From the NCBI GenBank assembly GCA_038207585.1, contig JBBQZP010000057.1, forward strand, positions 1 through 13,630: a stretch of 13,630 bases of DNA, given 5' to 3'. This DNA comes from JBBQZP01 sp038207585. GTDB lineage: Bacteria > Pseudomonadota > Alphaproteobacteria > Rhodobacterales > Rhodobacteraceae. Both the position numbers and the translations under genes were made by a program. The notes under the pieces were generated by a model, which searched no databases, was not told where the DNA came from, and was given only the letters and a program-made list of their open reading frames with translations. Shown piece after piece: positions 6,148-12,819 of the stretch; the stretch's first letter is position 1, and every line of letters begins with the position of its first letter.

Positions 6148-6873
6148 TTGTTAGACACACCACTGGCCCGCAAACTGAGCGCCTTTGTCGCCTTGTCGAA
6201 TGTGGAGTTGTCCACGCTCGAAGGCTTGCACAAGCGGCGGCGCACATTTGTTGCCGGGCGCGATCTGGTGCATCAGGGGCAATCGGATCAGGCGGCCTAT
6301 ATCCTGCTGTCGGGCTGGGCCTGTTCGTATAAAATCCTGCACGACGGTCAGCGCCAGATTGTTGATTTTCAGGTGCCGGGCGATTTTCTGGGGCTGCGCA
6401 GCGTGTTGTTGCACCTGTCCGATCACAGTGTCGAACCGGTGACCGATATCGAAGTGACCGAGGTGTTGGTGGGCGATCTGCTGGGCGCCTTTGCGCAGAC
6501 GCCCCGGCTGGCCCTTGCGATCTTTTGGGCTGCATCGCGGGACGAGGCGATGGTGGTTGAACATCTGGTGGATATCGGGCGCCGCAGCGCAGCGCAACGC
6601 ATGGCGCATTTTCTGCTGGAACTGGGGTCGCGGCTGTCCCTTGTCGGCATGGGCAGCAAGGCGGGGTTTGCGTGTCCGCTGACGCAATATCTTTTGGCCG
6701 ACGCGATCGGGCTGAGTGCTGTCCATGTCAACCGGGTGCTGCGCCAGTTGCGCGAACAAAAGCTGCTGACGTTTCGCGATGGCGTTGTCACGTTCCTCGA
6801 CTATGCCCGCCTGACCGCATTCGCCGATTTCGATCCGACCTATCTGGATCAGGTCGGACCGCTGCTCAAATGA
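6148..6873 (+). CDS. Crp/Fnr-family transcriptional regulator
   Basis: The protein is 241 aa from a TTG start at 6148, chosen because GGAAAGG (6134-6140) lies 7 nt upstream; a TTG at 6142 would be too close. Residues 10-120 form a cyclic-nucleotide-type beta-barrel (FVAGRDLVHQGQ, AAYILLSGWA, QVPGDFLGL). A long dimer helix follows. Residues 178-217 are a Crp-type winged helix-turn-helix with recognition helix SAVHVNRVLRQL. There is no N-terminal cysteine cluster, so it is not an oxygen-sensing 4Fe-4S FNR. Where FNR has E-x-x-S-R, this protein has V-H-V-N-R, so its target may differ from the classical FNR box. It ends 13 bp from the convergent DUF3309 gene. Its signal and target genes are unknown; the neighbouring small genes and the arc operon are candidates. 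Confidence 0.85.
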   Translation: MLDTPLARKLSAFVALSNVELSTLEGLHKRRRTFVAGRDLVHQGQSDQAAYILLSGWACSYKILHDGQRQIVDFQVPGDFLGLRSVLLHLSDHSVEPVTDIEVTEVLVGDLLGAFAQTPRLALAIFWAASRDEAMVVEHLVDIGRRSAAQRMAHFLLELGSRLSLVGMGSKAGFACPLTQYLLADAIGLSAVHVNRVLRQLREQKLLTFRDGVVTFLDYARLTAFADFDPTYLDQVGPLLK

Positions 6874-6886
6874 GGCGGCGATAGCG

Positions 6887-7051
6887 TCAAATCCGCCCCA
6901 GCAGCATCAGGATGACCACAACAATTAGAACCGTGCCCAGCACACCGGTTCCCGCATGGCCGTAGCCGTAGCCGTAACCGCCAAAGCGTCCGCTGAAGCC
7001 ACCCAGCAAGAAGATGACAAGAACGATGATCAGGATCGTGCCTAGCGACAT
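6887..7051 (-). CDS. DUF3309 family small membrane protein
   Basis: The product is 54 aa: MSLGTILIIVLVIFLLGGFS, then a Gly/Tyr-rich GGYGYGYG turn, then TGVLGTVLIVVVILMLLGRI. Two hydrophobic helices joined by a glycine-tyrosine loop, ending L-L-G-R-I, are characteristic of DUF3309. A GGAGG site precedes the ATG at 7051 with about 8-nt spacing. The protein should be an inner-membrane hairpin. The family function is unknown; these genes often sit among stress-response genes. A strong hairpin separates it from the 62-aa gene upstream, so it probably has its own transcript or survives partial termination. Confidence 0.85.
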   Translation of the reverse strand: MSLGTILIIVLVIFLLGGFSGRFGGYGYGYGHAGTGVLGTVLIVVVILMLLGRI

Positions 7052-7084
7052 TGGTGTGGCCTCCGGTTTTCAAGCAAGGGGGAC

Positions 7085-7113
7085 GGCGGCCCGGCGCACA
7101 GTGCCGGACCGCC
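7085..7113 (-). terminator. hairpin between the 62-aa gene and the DUF3309 gene
   Basis: GGCGGCCCGGC (7085-7095) pairs with GCCGGACCGCC (7103-7113), an 11-bp stem with one mismatch and a 7-nt loop. It lies 11 bp after the stop of the 62-aa gene and upstream of the DUF3309 ribosome site. No clear T-run follows on the minus strand, so it could be a weak terminator, an attenuator or an mRNA-stabilising stem. Confidence 0.4.
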
Positions 7114-7124
7114 GCATGTTCAGA

Positions 7125-7313
7125 TCACGCCAGCGCGTGGACGGCCGCATCAAGCGCCTTGTTGGTGTCCGCGTCATGGTGTGCCGTGTTGGCCTTTTCG
7201 GCGGCCTGATAATGCTTCAGCGCCGCGTCCTTTTTCGGGCCAGCGGGGGATTTGTCCCAGGCGGCCTTGACGGATTTCATATTTTCGGCGGTTTCGGTTT
7301 GCTCGGGTGTCAT
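7125..7313 (-). CDS. small helical lysine/alanine-rich protein of 62 aa, unknown function
   Basis: The ATG at 7313 has an AGAGGA site 7-8 nt upstream and begins MTPEQTETAENMKSVKAAWD. The frame is open further upstream to about 7442, but that part (rich in Arg, Cys and Pro) looks like non-coding read-through and has no better start. The product is hydrophilic and almost entirely helix-forming (AALKHYQAAEKANTAHH, NKALDAAVHALA), without signal peptide or cysteine, so it is probably a small cytoplasmic protein. No domain was recognised. It is followed by a hairpin and the DUF3309 gene on the same strand. Coding potential is supported by the ribosome site and composition, not by homology. Confidence 0.6.
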   Translation of the reverse strand: MTPEQTETAENMKSVKAAWDKSPAGPKKDAALKHYQAAEKANTAHHDADTNKALDAAVHALA

Positions 7314-7354
7314 TTTTCGGTCCTCTTCGGAACGGCCACAAGGCGCAAAACACC

Positions 7355-7385
7355 CAAGGGTCGCACGAGGGGAAAAGCGCCCTTG
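7355..7385 (-). terminator. candidate terminator of the arc operon
   Basis: On the minus strand, CAAGGGCGC (7385-7377) pairs with GCG-A-CCCTTG (7364-7355): a 9-bp stem with one bulged base and a 12-nt loop, about 54 bp past the arcC stop. A TTTT lies 5-8 nt beyond the stem (7350-7347). The position fits the end of the operon, but the U-tract is short. Confidence 0.4.
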
Positions 7386-7438
7386 CGTGTCATTTGCCTG
7401 CGGGTTTGGTCCATGTTCACTTACAGCCGATGAACTGA

Positions 7439-8455
7439 TCACAGTGTCGCGCCGCCCTCGTTCACCCAGACTGATACAGGTTGGTCTGCGCCGATATTTC
7501 CCGGATTTTTCAGATCAGCCATCCCCTCGCGGCGGGTTTGGCCCGGTTCTGGCAGGACGCGGGTGCCGGCCATGCCGTTCAGTATCGCGCGGGCATCCGA
7601 CAACTGACCGATGCCGGCCATCTTGCCGCTGATGCGGACAAAGGCGCTGGCGGCAGTGACCTTTGGCCCCATGGAGCCGGGGGCCAGATCCAGCGCGTCC
7701 AGCGCCGAGGGGGTAGTTTTGCTGATTTCTGTCTGCTCTGGTGTGCCCCAGTTTTGAAAGACCGCCGCCACATCGGTCAGCAGCAGAAGTGCGTCTGCCT
7801 TCAGGTCCAGCGCCAGCAGAGCAGCCGTGCGGTCCTTGTCGATCACAGCCTCGACGCCCTCAATGTCGCCTTGCGCATTGCGCCTGACCGGAATCCCGCC
7901 ACCCCCCGCGCAGATCACGATATGACCCGCATCCAGCAGCGCCTTGATCGCTGGCAGTCCGATGATCCGCTGCGGCAGGGGCGAGGGCACGACACGGCGC
8001 AGACCGCCGGACTTTTCCGCGACCATGTCCCAGCCATGATCGGTTTTGGCCGATGCGGCCTCATCCGTCGAATAGACCGGACCGATGGGTTTGGTCGGCG
8101 TATCAAAGGCCGGATCATTCGTGTCCACCTCAACCCGGCTGAGCAGCGTCGCACAATGCGACCCTTCGGGCAGCGCATTCATCAGCTCCTGTTCGATCAG
8201 ATAACCGATCATCCCTTCGGTTTCCGCGCCCAGCACGTCCAGCGGCCAAGGCGTATCAGCATCATAAGCTGCCCCCTGCAACGCCAGCAGGCCAACCTGC
8301 GGGCCGTTGCCATGGGCCACGACGATCTGATGGTCGCGGGCCAGATCGGCAATGGCTTTGGCAGCAATCCGCACGTTGGTGCGCTGCGCATCGGGTGTCA
8401 TCGGCTCGCCCCGCTTTAGCAGGGCATTGCCGCCAAGGGCGACGACCACGCGCAT
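7439..8455 (-). CDS. arcC: carbamate kinase
   Basis: The enzyme transfers phosphate from carbamoyl phosphate to ADP, the ATP-yielding last step of the arginine deiminase pathway. The product is 338 aa from the ATG at 8455. An upstream in-frame ATG would add eight residues inside arcB and is less likely, because the family begins directly with a strand such as MRVVVALGGNALL. Family motifs are VVVALGGNAL (3-12), VVAHGNGPQVG (45-55), VICAGGGGIPV (180-190) and AVIDKDRTAALLA (203-215, with the conserved D-K-D). LLTDVAAVF follows at 225-233, then GSMGPKV (260-266). The core ends near GTRV (297-300); about 38 further residues form an unusual tail. Only one base separates it from the arcB stop, so translation is probably coupled. 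Confidence 0.95.
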   Translation of the reverse strand: MRVVVALGGNALLKRGEPMTPDAQRTNVRIAAKAIADLARDHQIVVAHGNGPQVGLLALQGAAYDADTPWPLDVLGAETEGMIGYLIEQELMNALPEGSHCATLLSRVEVDTNDPAFDTPTKPIGPVYSTDEAASAKTDHGWDMVAEKSGGLRRVVPSPLPQRIIGLPAIKALLDAGHIVICAGGGGIPVRRNAQGDIEGVEAVIDKDRTAALLALDLKADALLLLTDVAAVFQNWGTPEQTEISKTTPSALDALDLAPGSMGPKVTAASAFVRISGKMAGIGQLSDARAILNGMAGTRVLPEPGQTRREGMADLKNPGNIGADQPVSVWVNEGGATL

Positions 8456-8456
8456 C

Positions 8457-9458
8457 TTACGCCCCCATCGTGGCGACAAGAACCGCCTTGATCGTATGCA
8501 TCCGGTTTTCGGCCTGATCGAACACCACCGAGGCAGCGGATTCGAACACCTCTTCCGTCACCTCCATGCAGTCGATCCCAAATTTCTGGAACGTGGCCTC
8601 GCCCACTTCAGTGTCGCGGTTGTGAAAGGCGGGCAGGCAATGCAGGAACTTGGAATAGGGATTGCCGGTCAAATCCATGATCTTCTGGGTGACCTGATAG
8701 GGTGACAACAAAGCAATCCGGTCGGCCCAGACCGTGTCCGGCTCGCCCATCGAGACCCAGACATCGGTATAGACGAAATCAGCACCCTCCAGCCCCTCGG
8801 CGTGCTTTTCGGTCAGGGTGATCCGGGCGCCTGTGGTCTCGGCAATTTTCCGGCAGTGGGTTACCAGCTCGGCATCGGGCCAACAGCTTTGCGGGCCGCA
8901 CAGCCGCACATCCATGCCGATCAGCGCCGCCCCCACCATCAAGGAGGCACCGGTATTATTGCCCGCATCACCCATGAAGCAAAAGGCGATGTCGGACAGG
9001 TGTTTATGGGTGAACTCGCGCATCGTCATCAGATCGGCCAAGACCTGCGTCGGATGGAAATCATCGGTCAGCCCGTTGAACACCGGCACGCCGGAAAACT
9101 CGGCCAGCACCTCGGCGTCCTTCTGTCCAAAGCCGCGATATTCAATGCCGTCATAAAACCGTCCCAAGACGCGGGCGGTGTCCTTCATGGTCTCCTTATG
9201 GCCGATATGGCTGCCCGATGGCCCCAGATAGGTGACATGCGCGCCTTGATCGTAAGCCGCCACCTCGAACCCGCTGCGGGTGCGGGTGCTGTCTTTTTCA
9301 AAGATCAAGGCGATGTTCTTGCCGGTCAGCAGGGGCCTTTCGGTGCCGCTCTGCTTGGCCATCTTAAGGCTGGCCGCCAATTGCAGCAGATGCCGGATTT
9401 CGTCGGGCGTAAAGTCGAGCAGTTTGAGAAAACTGCGGCCGCGCAGGTTCTGGGGCAT
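8457..9458 (-). CDS. arcB: ornithine carbamoyltransferase, catabolic type by context
   Basis: The enzyme interconverts citrulline plus phosphate with ornithine plus carbamoyl phosphate; in this operon it would run toward carbamoyl phosphate. The 333-aa length is usual. Carbamoyl-phosphate-binding STRTR is at 57-61 and HPTQ at 135-138. The ornithine-side motif DVWVSMGE is at 232-239, and the catalytic-Cys loop HCLPAFH at 273-279 contains Cys274. The sequence is of the E. coli OTC/ArcB-like kind, with GPSGSHIGHKE at 79-89. Sequence alone does not separate catabolic ArcB from anabolic ArgF; the catabolic reading comes from its place between arcA and arcC. A GAGGA site precedes the ATG at 9458, and the gap to arcA is 10 nt. 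Confidence 0.93.
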   Translation of the reverse strand: MPQNLRGRSFLKLLDFTPDEIRHLLQLAASLKMAKQSGTERPLLTGKNIALIFEKDSTRTRSGFEVAAYDQGAHVTYLGPSGSHIGHKETMKDTARVLGRFYDGIEYRGFGQKDAEVLAEFSGVPVFNGLTDDFHPTQVLADLMTMREFTHKHLSDIAFCFMGDAGNNTGASLMVGAALIGMDVRLCGPQSCWPDAELVTHCRKIAETTGARITLTEKHAEGLEGADFVYTDVWVSMGEPDTVWADRIALLSPYQVTQKIMDLTGNPYSKFLHCLPAFHNRDTEVGEATFQKFGIDCMEVTEEVFESAASVVFDQAENRMHTIKAVLVATMGA

Positions 9459-9468
9459 GGGGTGTTCC

Positions 9469-10692
9469 TCAAATGGGGTCGCGGATCAGTGGGCAGGTCA
9501 TGCAATGTGACCCACCACGCCCGCGCCCAAGTTCCGATCCGGGGATGGTGATGACCTCGACCCCGGCCTTGCGCAGCAGGGTGTTGGAATAGGTGTTGCG
9601 TTCGTAGCCGACGACCACGCCCGGCTCCAAGCACAGCAGGTTGTTGGCGTCGTCCCATTGTTCGCGCGCGGATTCGTAGGCATCGCCGCCGGTCGGCACG
9701 GTGCGCAGGGCTTTGAGGCAAAGCGCTTTGGCGACCACCTCAAGGAAAGGTTTCGTCTCCGCCTCCATCACAACCGCGCCGCCGTCGCCGGGGCGCAGGC
9801 TGGTGCAGCGGATGGCGTCTGTGACCTCCGAAAACACCGTCACCAGATCTCGGTCGCAAAATGTGAAGACAGTATCGAGGTGCATCGCACTGCGGGCCTT
9901 GGGGAACTGGCAGGCGATGACGCGGGTGGCGCCGCCGCCCGCAAAGAGACCGCGCGCGATTTGGCCCACCGCTTGGGGCGTGGTGCGTTCGCCCATGCCG
10001 ATCAGGACGGTGCCATTGCCGATGGGCATGACATCGCCGCCCTCGACAGTGGCAGGGCCGTGATCGAGCATCGGATCACCCCACCAGATCGGAAAGCCCG
10101 CATCCTTGAAATCGGGATGAAAGCGGTAGATCGCGGCAAGGTTCAGCGTCTCCAACCGCCGCGCGGGCCAGTGCATCGGGTTCAGCGTGACGCCGCCGTA
10201 AATCCAGCAGGTGGTGTCGCGGGTAAAGATGTGGTTGGGCAGGGGCGGCAGGATGAAATCGGCGGGCTCAAGCACGCCCGCCAGCACACCGTTCGCGGGG
10301 ATCGGCAGTTCAGCCCTGCTCATCCCACCGATGAGGATGGTGGAGAGAAGGTCGGCCGGCACCTCCATCAGATGCGCCAGCAGGTCGCCCGACAGGCCAA
10401 CGCCGACGGTGTTGTCGTTGATCCGCGCCTCCAGCAGCCAGCGCCGCGCCGCCACATCGGCCAGCGTTTCCGTCAGCATCTGGCGCAGGAACACCACCTC
10501 GACCCCGCGATTGCGCATCGCATCGACAAAGGTCATATGCTCAATCCGAGCCTGTTTCACCCATATGACATCGTCAAACAGCAACTCGGCACAGTTGGCC
10601 GGCGTCAGCCGCGCCATCGCCGCACCCGGTTTGTGAACCATCACGCGGCGCAGCTTGCCCGCCTCGGAATGGACGCCGTAGGTGATCGTCAT
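9469..10692 (-). CDS. arcA: arginine deiminase
   Basis: The enzyme hydrolyses arginine to citrulline and ammonia in the cytoplasm, the entry step of the pathway. The 407-aa length is normal. All catalytic positions expected from arginine deiminases are present: FTRD with Asp159, EGGD with Glu217, MHLDT with His271 and Asp273, and the nucleophile Cys397 in GRGGSHCMTCP near the C-terminus. The N-terminus (YGVHSEAGKLRRVMVHKPG) is typical. Its ATG overlaps the stop of the upstream transporter gene by 4 nt (ATGA), indicating translational coupling. Nothing suggests inactivation. Confidence 0.96.
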   Translation of the reverse strand: MTITYGVHSEAGKLRRVMVHKPGAAMARLTPANCAELLFDDVIWVKQARIEHMTFVDAMRNRGVEVVFLRQMLTETLADVAARRWLLEARINDNTVGVGLSGDLLAHLMEVPADLLSTILIGGMSRAELPIPANGVLAGVLEPADFILPPLPNHIFTRDTTCWIYGGVTLNPMHWPARRLETLNLAAIYRFHPDFKDAGFPIWWGDPMLDHGPATVEGGDVMPIGNGTVLIGMGERTTPQAVGQIARGLFAGGGATRVIACQFPKARSAMHLDTVFTFCDRDLVTVFSEVTDAIRCTSLRPGDGGAVVMEAETKPFLEVVAKALCLKALRTVPTGGDAYESAREQWDDANNLLCLEPGVVVGYERNTYSNTLLRKAGVEVITIPGSELGRGRGGSHCMTCPLIRDPI

Positions 10693-12167
10693 GCGGGTGT
10701 TCCTTGTAAAACGACGCCGAGGCTGAGGGCGGCCATGATGATGATCGTCAGGCCCAAAAGCACCGGCCAGACAAAGCGCAGCCAGCGGTCATAGGGCACG
10801 CGGGCAATCGCAAGCCCGCCCATGACGACCGCCGAGGTGGGGGTGATCAGGTTGACGATGCCCGCCGCCGATTGGAACGCGGTGACGATCAGGCTGCGCT
10901 CAACTCCGGCAAAATCGCCGACAGGGGCCAGGATCGGCATCGACAGCACGGCAAGACCCGAGGTCGATGGCACAAAGAACGACAGCCCCACCTCGATCCA
11001 ATACATCACGTTGATGAACAGGATGCGGTTCAGGCCGGTGACGGTGCCTTCGGCCCAATGCAGGATGGTGTCGGTCATGTGGCCTGCGTCCATCACCACG
11101 ACGATGCCGCGCGCAAGGCCGATGATCAGCGCCACGCCCAGCAGATCGCGCGCACCGCCCACAAACGCCTCGACCACGCCCTTTTCGCCAAGCCGTCCGA
11201 TCAAGCCAATGCCGATACCCGCAAACAAGAACAGCCCGCTCATCTCGGCCATCCACCAGCCGCCAAGGGATACGCCCCAGATCATCACCGCAAAGGTGGC
11301 GGCGAACAGCAAAAGGACGATCTTGTGAAGGCCGGTGAAAGTGGTGGTGCCTTCGGACGCGCTGCGAAAATGCGCCTCGTTCTCGGCTTTGCGGTCAAAG
11401 ACCAGTGACCGCGACGGGTCCGCCTTGACCCTTGCCGCATAGCGCATGACGTAAGCCACCGTCCCTGCAAAGGTCACCACAAGTATGGCCAGCCGCAGCA
11501 TCAACCCGTCAGTAAACGGCACCCCGGCGGCATTCGAGGCGATCACGGTTGAAAACGCGTTGACGGTCGATCCCAGAACGCCGATGCCCGCGCCCAAGAG
11601 GATCACCGCTACCGGGGTGATCGCGTCATAGCCCGCCGCGATCATCACGGGGGTCAGCAGGACGTAAAACGCCAGCGTTTCCTCGGCCATGCCTTCGGTC
11701 GTGCCACCCAAGGCGAACAGACCCATCAGAATCGGGATCATCCATTTTTCCCGTCCCTTCAGCTGTGTCATTGCCCGCTTGATGCCCGCATCAATAGCGC
11801 CCGTGGCGGTGACCACCCCGATGAACCCGCCGATCATCAGCACGAACAGCGCCACGTCGATGGCATTGGCGGTATAGCTGCTCGGGTCATAAAACCCCGC
11901 GATGGGGGCCAAAATCACGTCAAAGAAACCCTGCGGATTGGCATCTGTCAGCGCATAGGAGCCTGCAACCGGCACGTCCTTGCCCAACGCCTCGGACGCG
12001 ACGCGCTGATACTGACCCGCCGGGATCACCCAGGTCAGGGCCGCCACAATCACGATCAGCGCGAACAGGATCGTGTAGGCTGAGGGGAAGTGGAACCGGG
12101 CCGGTTTTTTGGGAGGAGTGGAGACGGGGGGAGTAGAGACGGGGGGATTGGAGACGGGGGAGGGCAT
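10689..12167 (-). CDS. YfcC-family membrane transporter, probable arginine/ornithine exchanger
   Basis: The product is 492 aa from the ATG at 12167, chosen because AAGGA lies about 8 nt upstream; a start nine codons earlier lacks such a site. After a proline-rich N-terminus (residues 2-22) there are about 12 hydrophobic segments in two halves. Family signatures include FPSAYTILFALIVIVAALTW (27-46) and VIPAGQYQRV (47-56). GGTTEGMAEET is at 154-164 and GSTVNAFSTVIASNAAG at 199-215; the second half has PSTSGLAVLSMPILAP and NLITPTSAVVMGGLA. This is the YfcC/C4-dicarboxylate-anaerobic-carrier type of the ion-transporter superfamily, not the APC-type ArcD of Pseudomonas. Its place as first gene of the arc operon, overlapping arcA by 4 nt, argues that it imports arginine and exports ornithine. 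The substrate is inferred. Confidence 0.88.
   Translation of the reverse strand: MPSPVSNPPVSTPPVSTPPKKPARFHFPSAYTILFALIVIVAALTWVIPAGQYQRVASEALGKDVPVAGSYALTDANPQGFFDVILAPIAGFYDPSSYTANAIDVALFVLMIGGFIGVVTATGAIDAGIKRAMTQLKGREKWMIPILMGLFALGGTTEGMAEETLAFYVLLTPVMIAAGYDAITPVAVILLGAGIGVLGSTVNAFSTVIASNAAGVPFTDGLMLRLAILVVTFAGTVAYVMRYAARVKADPSRSLVFDRKAENEAHFRSASEGTTTFTGLHKIVLLLFAATFAVMIWGVSLGGWWMAEMSGLFLFAGIGIGLIGRLGEKGVVEAFVGGARDLLGVALIIGLARGIVVVMDAGHMTDTILHWAEGTVTGLNRILFINVMYWIEVGLSFFVPSTSGLAVLSMPILAPVGDFAGVERSLIVTAFQSAAGIVNLITPTSAVVMGGLAIARVPYDRWLRFVWPVLLGLTIIIMAALSLGVVLQGTPA
12120..12164 (+). repeat. three tandem 15-bp repeats encoding a P-P-V-S-T-like N-terminus
   Basis: Units at 12120-12134, 12135-12149 and 12150-12164 share the core GAGACGGGGG. 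On the minus strand they encode PSPVSN, PPVST, PPVST directly after the transporter's start codon. The 15-nt unit keeps frame, so gain or loss of a unit changes only the length of the cytoplasmic tail. Confidence 0.8.
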
Positions 12168-12245
12168 GATTGCGTCCTTTGCCAGCCTGGCCATGAAATG
12201 GCGGAAGTATGGTCAAGGGATAAGCCCGCAACGGCGGCGGCGGAT

Positions 12246-12263
12246 TGATCGAGGTTAGGATCA
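12246..12263. promoter_or_regulatory. inverted repeat upstream of the arc operon
   Basis: TGATC (12246-12250) and GATCA (12259-12263) form a perfect 5-bp dyad with 8 nt between, 79 bp upstream of the transporter start. Spacing and arms do not match the FNR consensus (N4). It could be an operator for an unknown regulator or chance. A weak sigma-70-like pair (TTGCGG, 16 nt, TACTTC) lies between it and the gene on the minus strand. Confidence 0.2.
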
Positions 12264-12304
12264 GGGCGCTGGATTTCGTGCAAACGGCCCGACCCCCGCT
12301 GCGT

Positions 12305-12652
12305 TCAGTCAACCGGTGTCTGCTGATGGGTCAAGCGCAGCCAACTGCCGTCGTCTTTCAGGTAGGTCGAGGTGCAGAGCGCTTGATAGATCGGGCTGTC
12401 GCCCCGTTCGGCGGATACGCGGTAGGCCAGGATGGCAATGCCGTTTTCTTGTGACAGGTAGCGGTCGGTCATGACGACCGAGCGCCAGCGTTGGGCGACA
12501 TCCGCCTCGCGGAACAGGGTGTCGCCTTGCAGGATTCCGGCCGGATAGGGAAAGACGAAAACCGCATTCTTTGCAGTCATCTTGCGCGCACTTTCGGCGC
12601 CTTGCGTCCAAAAGCGTTCTTCCATGGCCCAGAGTGTTGTTTTGTCAGTCAT
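12305..12652 (-). CDS. DUF4440 / NTF2-like small protein
   Basis: The product is 115 aa, and its ATG at 12652 is preceded by GAAAGG about 9 nt upstream. The pattern is that of a single SnoaL/NTF2-like cone fold: an N-terminal helix LWAMEERFWTQGAESARKM, then strands NAVFVFPYPAGILQG and WRSVVMTDRYLSQENGIAIL, AYRVSAERG, and ALCTSTYLKDDGSWLRLTHQ at the end. DUF4440 proteins of this length are soluble and often of unknown role; some related folds are enzymes or ligand-binding. No signal peptide is seen. It lies downstream of acetate kinase on the same strand (167-bp gap) and upstream of the arc operon, so it may be co-expressed with either. Fold confidence is good; function is unknown. Confidence 0.75.
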   Translation of the reverse strand: MTDKTTLWAMEERFWTQGAESARKMTAKNAVFVFPYPAGILQGDTLFREADVAQRWRSVVMTDRYLSQENGIAILAYRVSAERGDSPIYQALCTSTYLKDDGSWLRLTHQQTPVD

Positions 12653-12819
12653 GTGAGTGGCCTTTCAGAGAGCCGCCGAATTTCGAGCGCAGTATCGCAG
12701 CGCAACATCCCTGCGCAGCGCCAATGGCCGACACTGCGACCTGACCGACAGGTAAGGGATCGGCAACCAGCGGTCAGGGAAAGCATAGCCGGAAGGATCA
12801 TGCCCGATGCTGACGCAGA
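12653..12819. other. intergenic region between ackA and the DUF4440 gene
   Basis: No coding sequence is supported here. A 7-bp inverted repeat, CTGACCG (12741-12747) and CGGTCAG (12771-12777), with a 23-nt loop could be a weak stem downstream of ackA, but no T-run follows. The promoter of the DUF4440 gene may lie here; no convincing hexamers were recognised. Confidence 0.4.

Noticed and set aside
6871..6900. Possible bidirectional terminator between the Crp/Fnr and DUF3309 genes
   Set aside because: The GGCGG/CCGCC stem is only 5 bp beyond a mismatch, with a 14-nt loop and no T-run; too weak to list as a feature.
7481..8419. 312-codon open frame on the plus strand opposite arcC
   Set aside because: Antisense shadow of carbamate kinase with no domain or start signal.
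9658..10794. 378-codon open frame on the plus strand opposite arcA
   Set aside because: It lies entirely antisense to a gene with all catalytic motifs intact, and its His/Arg/Gln-rich composition is typical of a shadow in GC-rich DNA.
12168..12304. FNR/Anr box upstream of the arc operon, as known in Pseudomonas
   Set aside because: No TTGAT-N4-ATCAA or near match was found; the only dyad has an 8-nt spacer.
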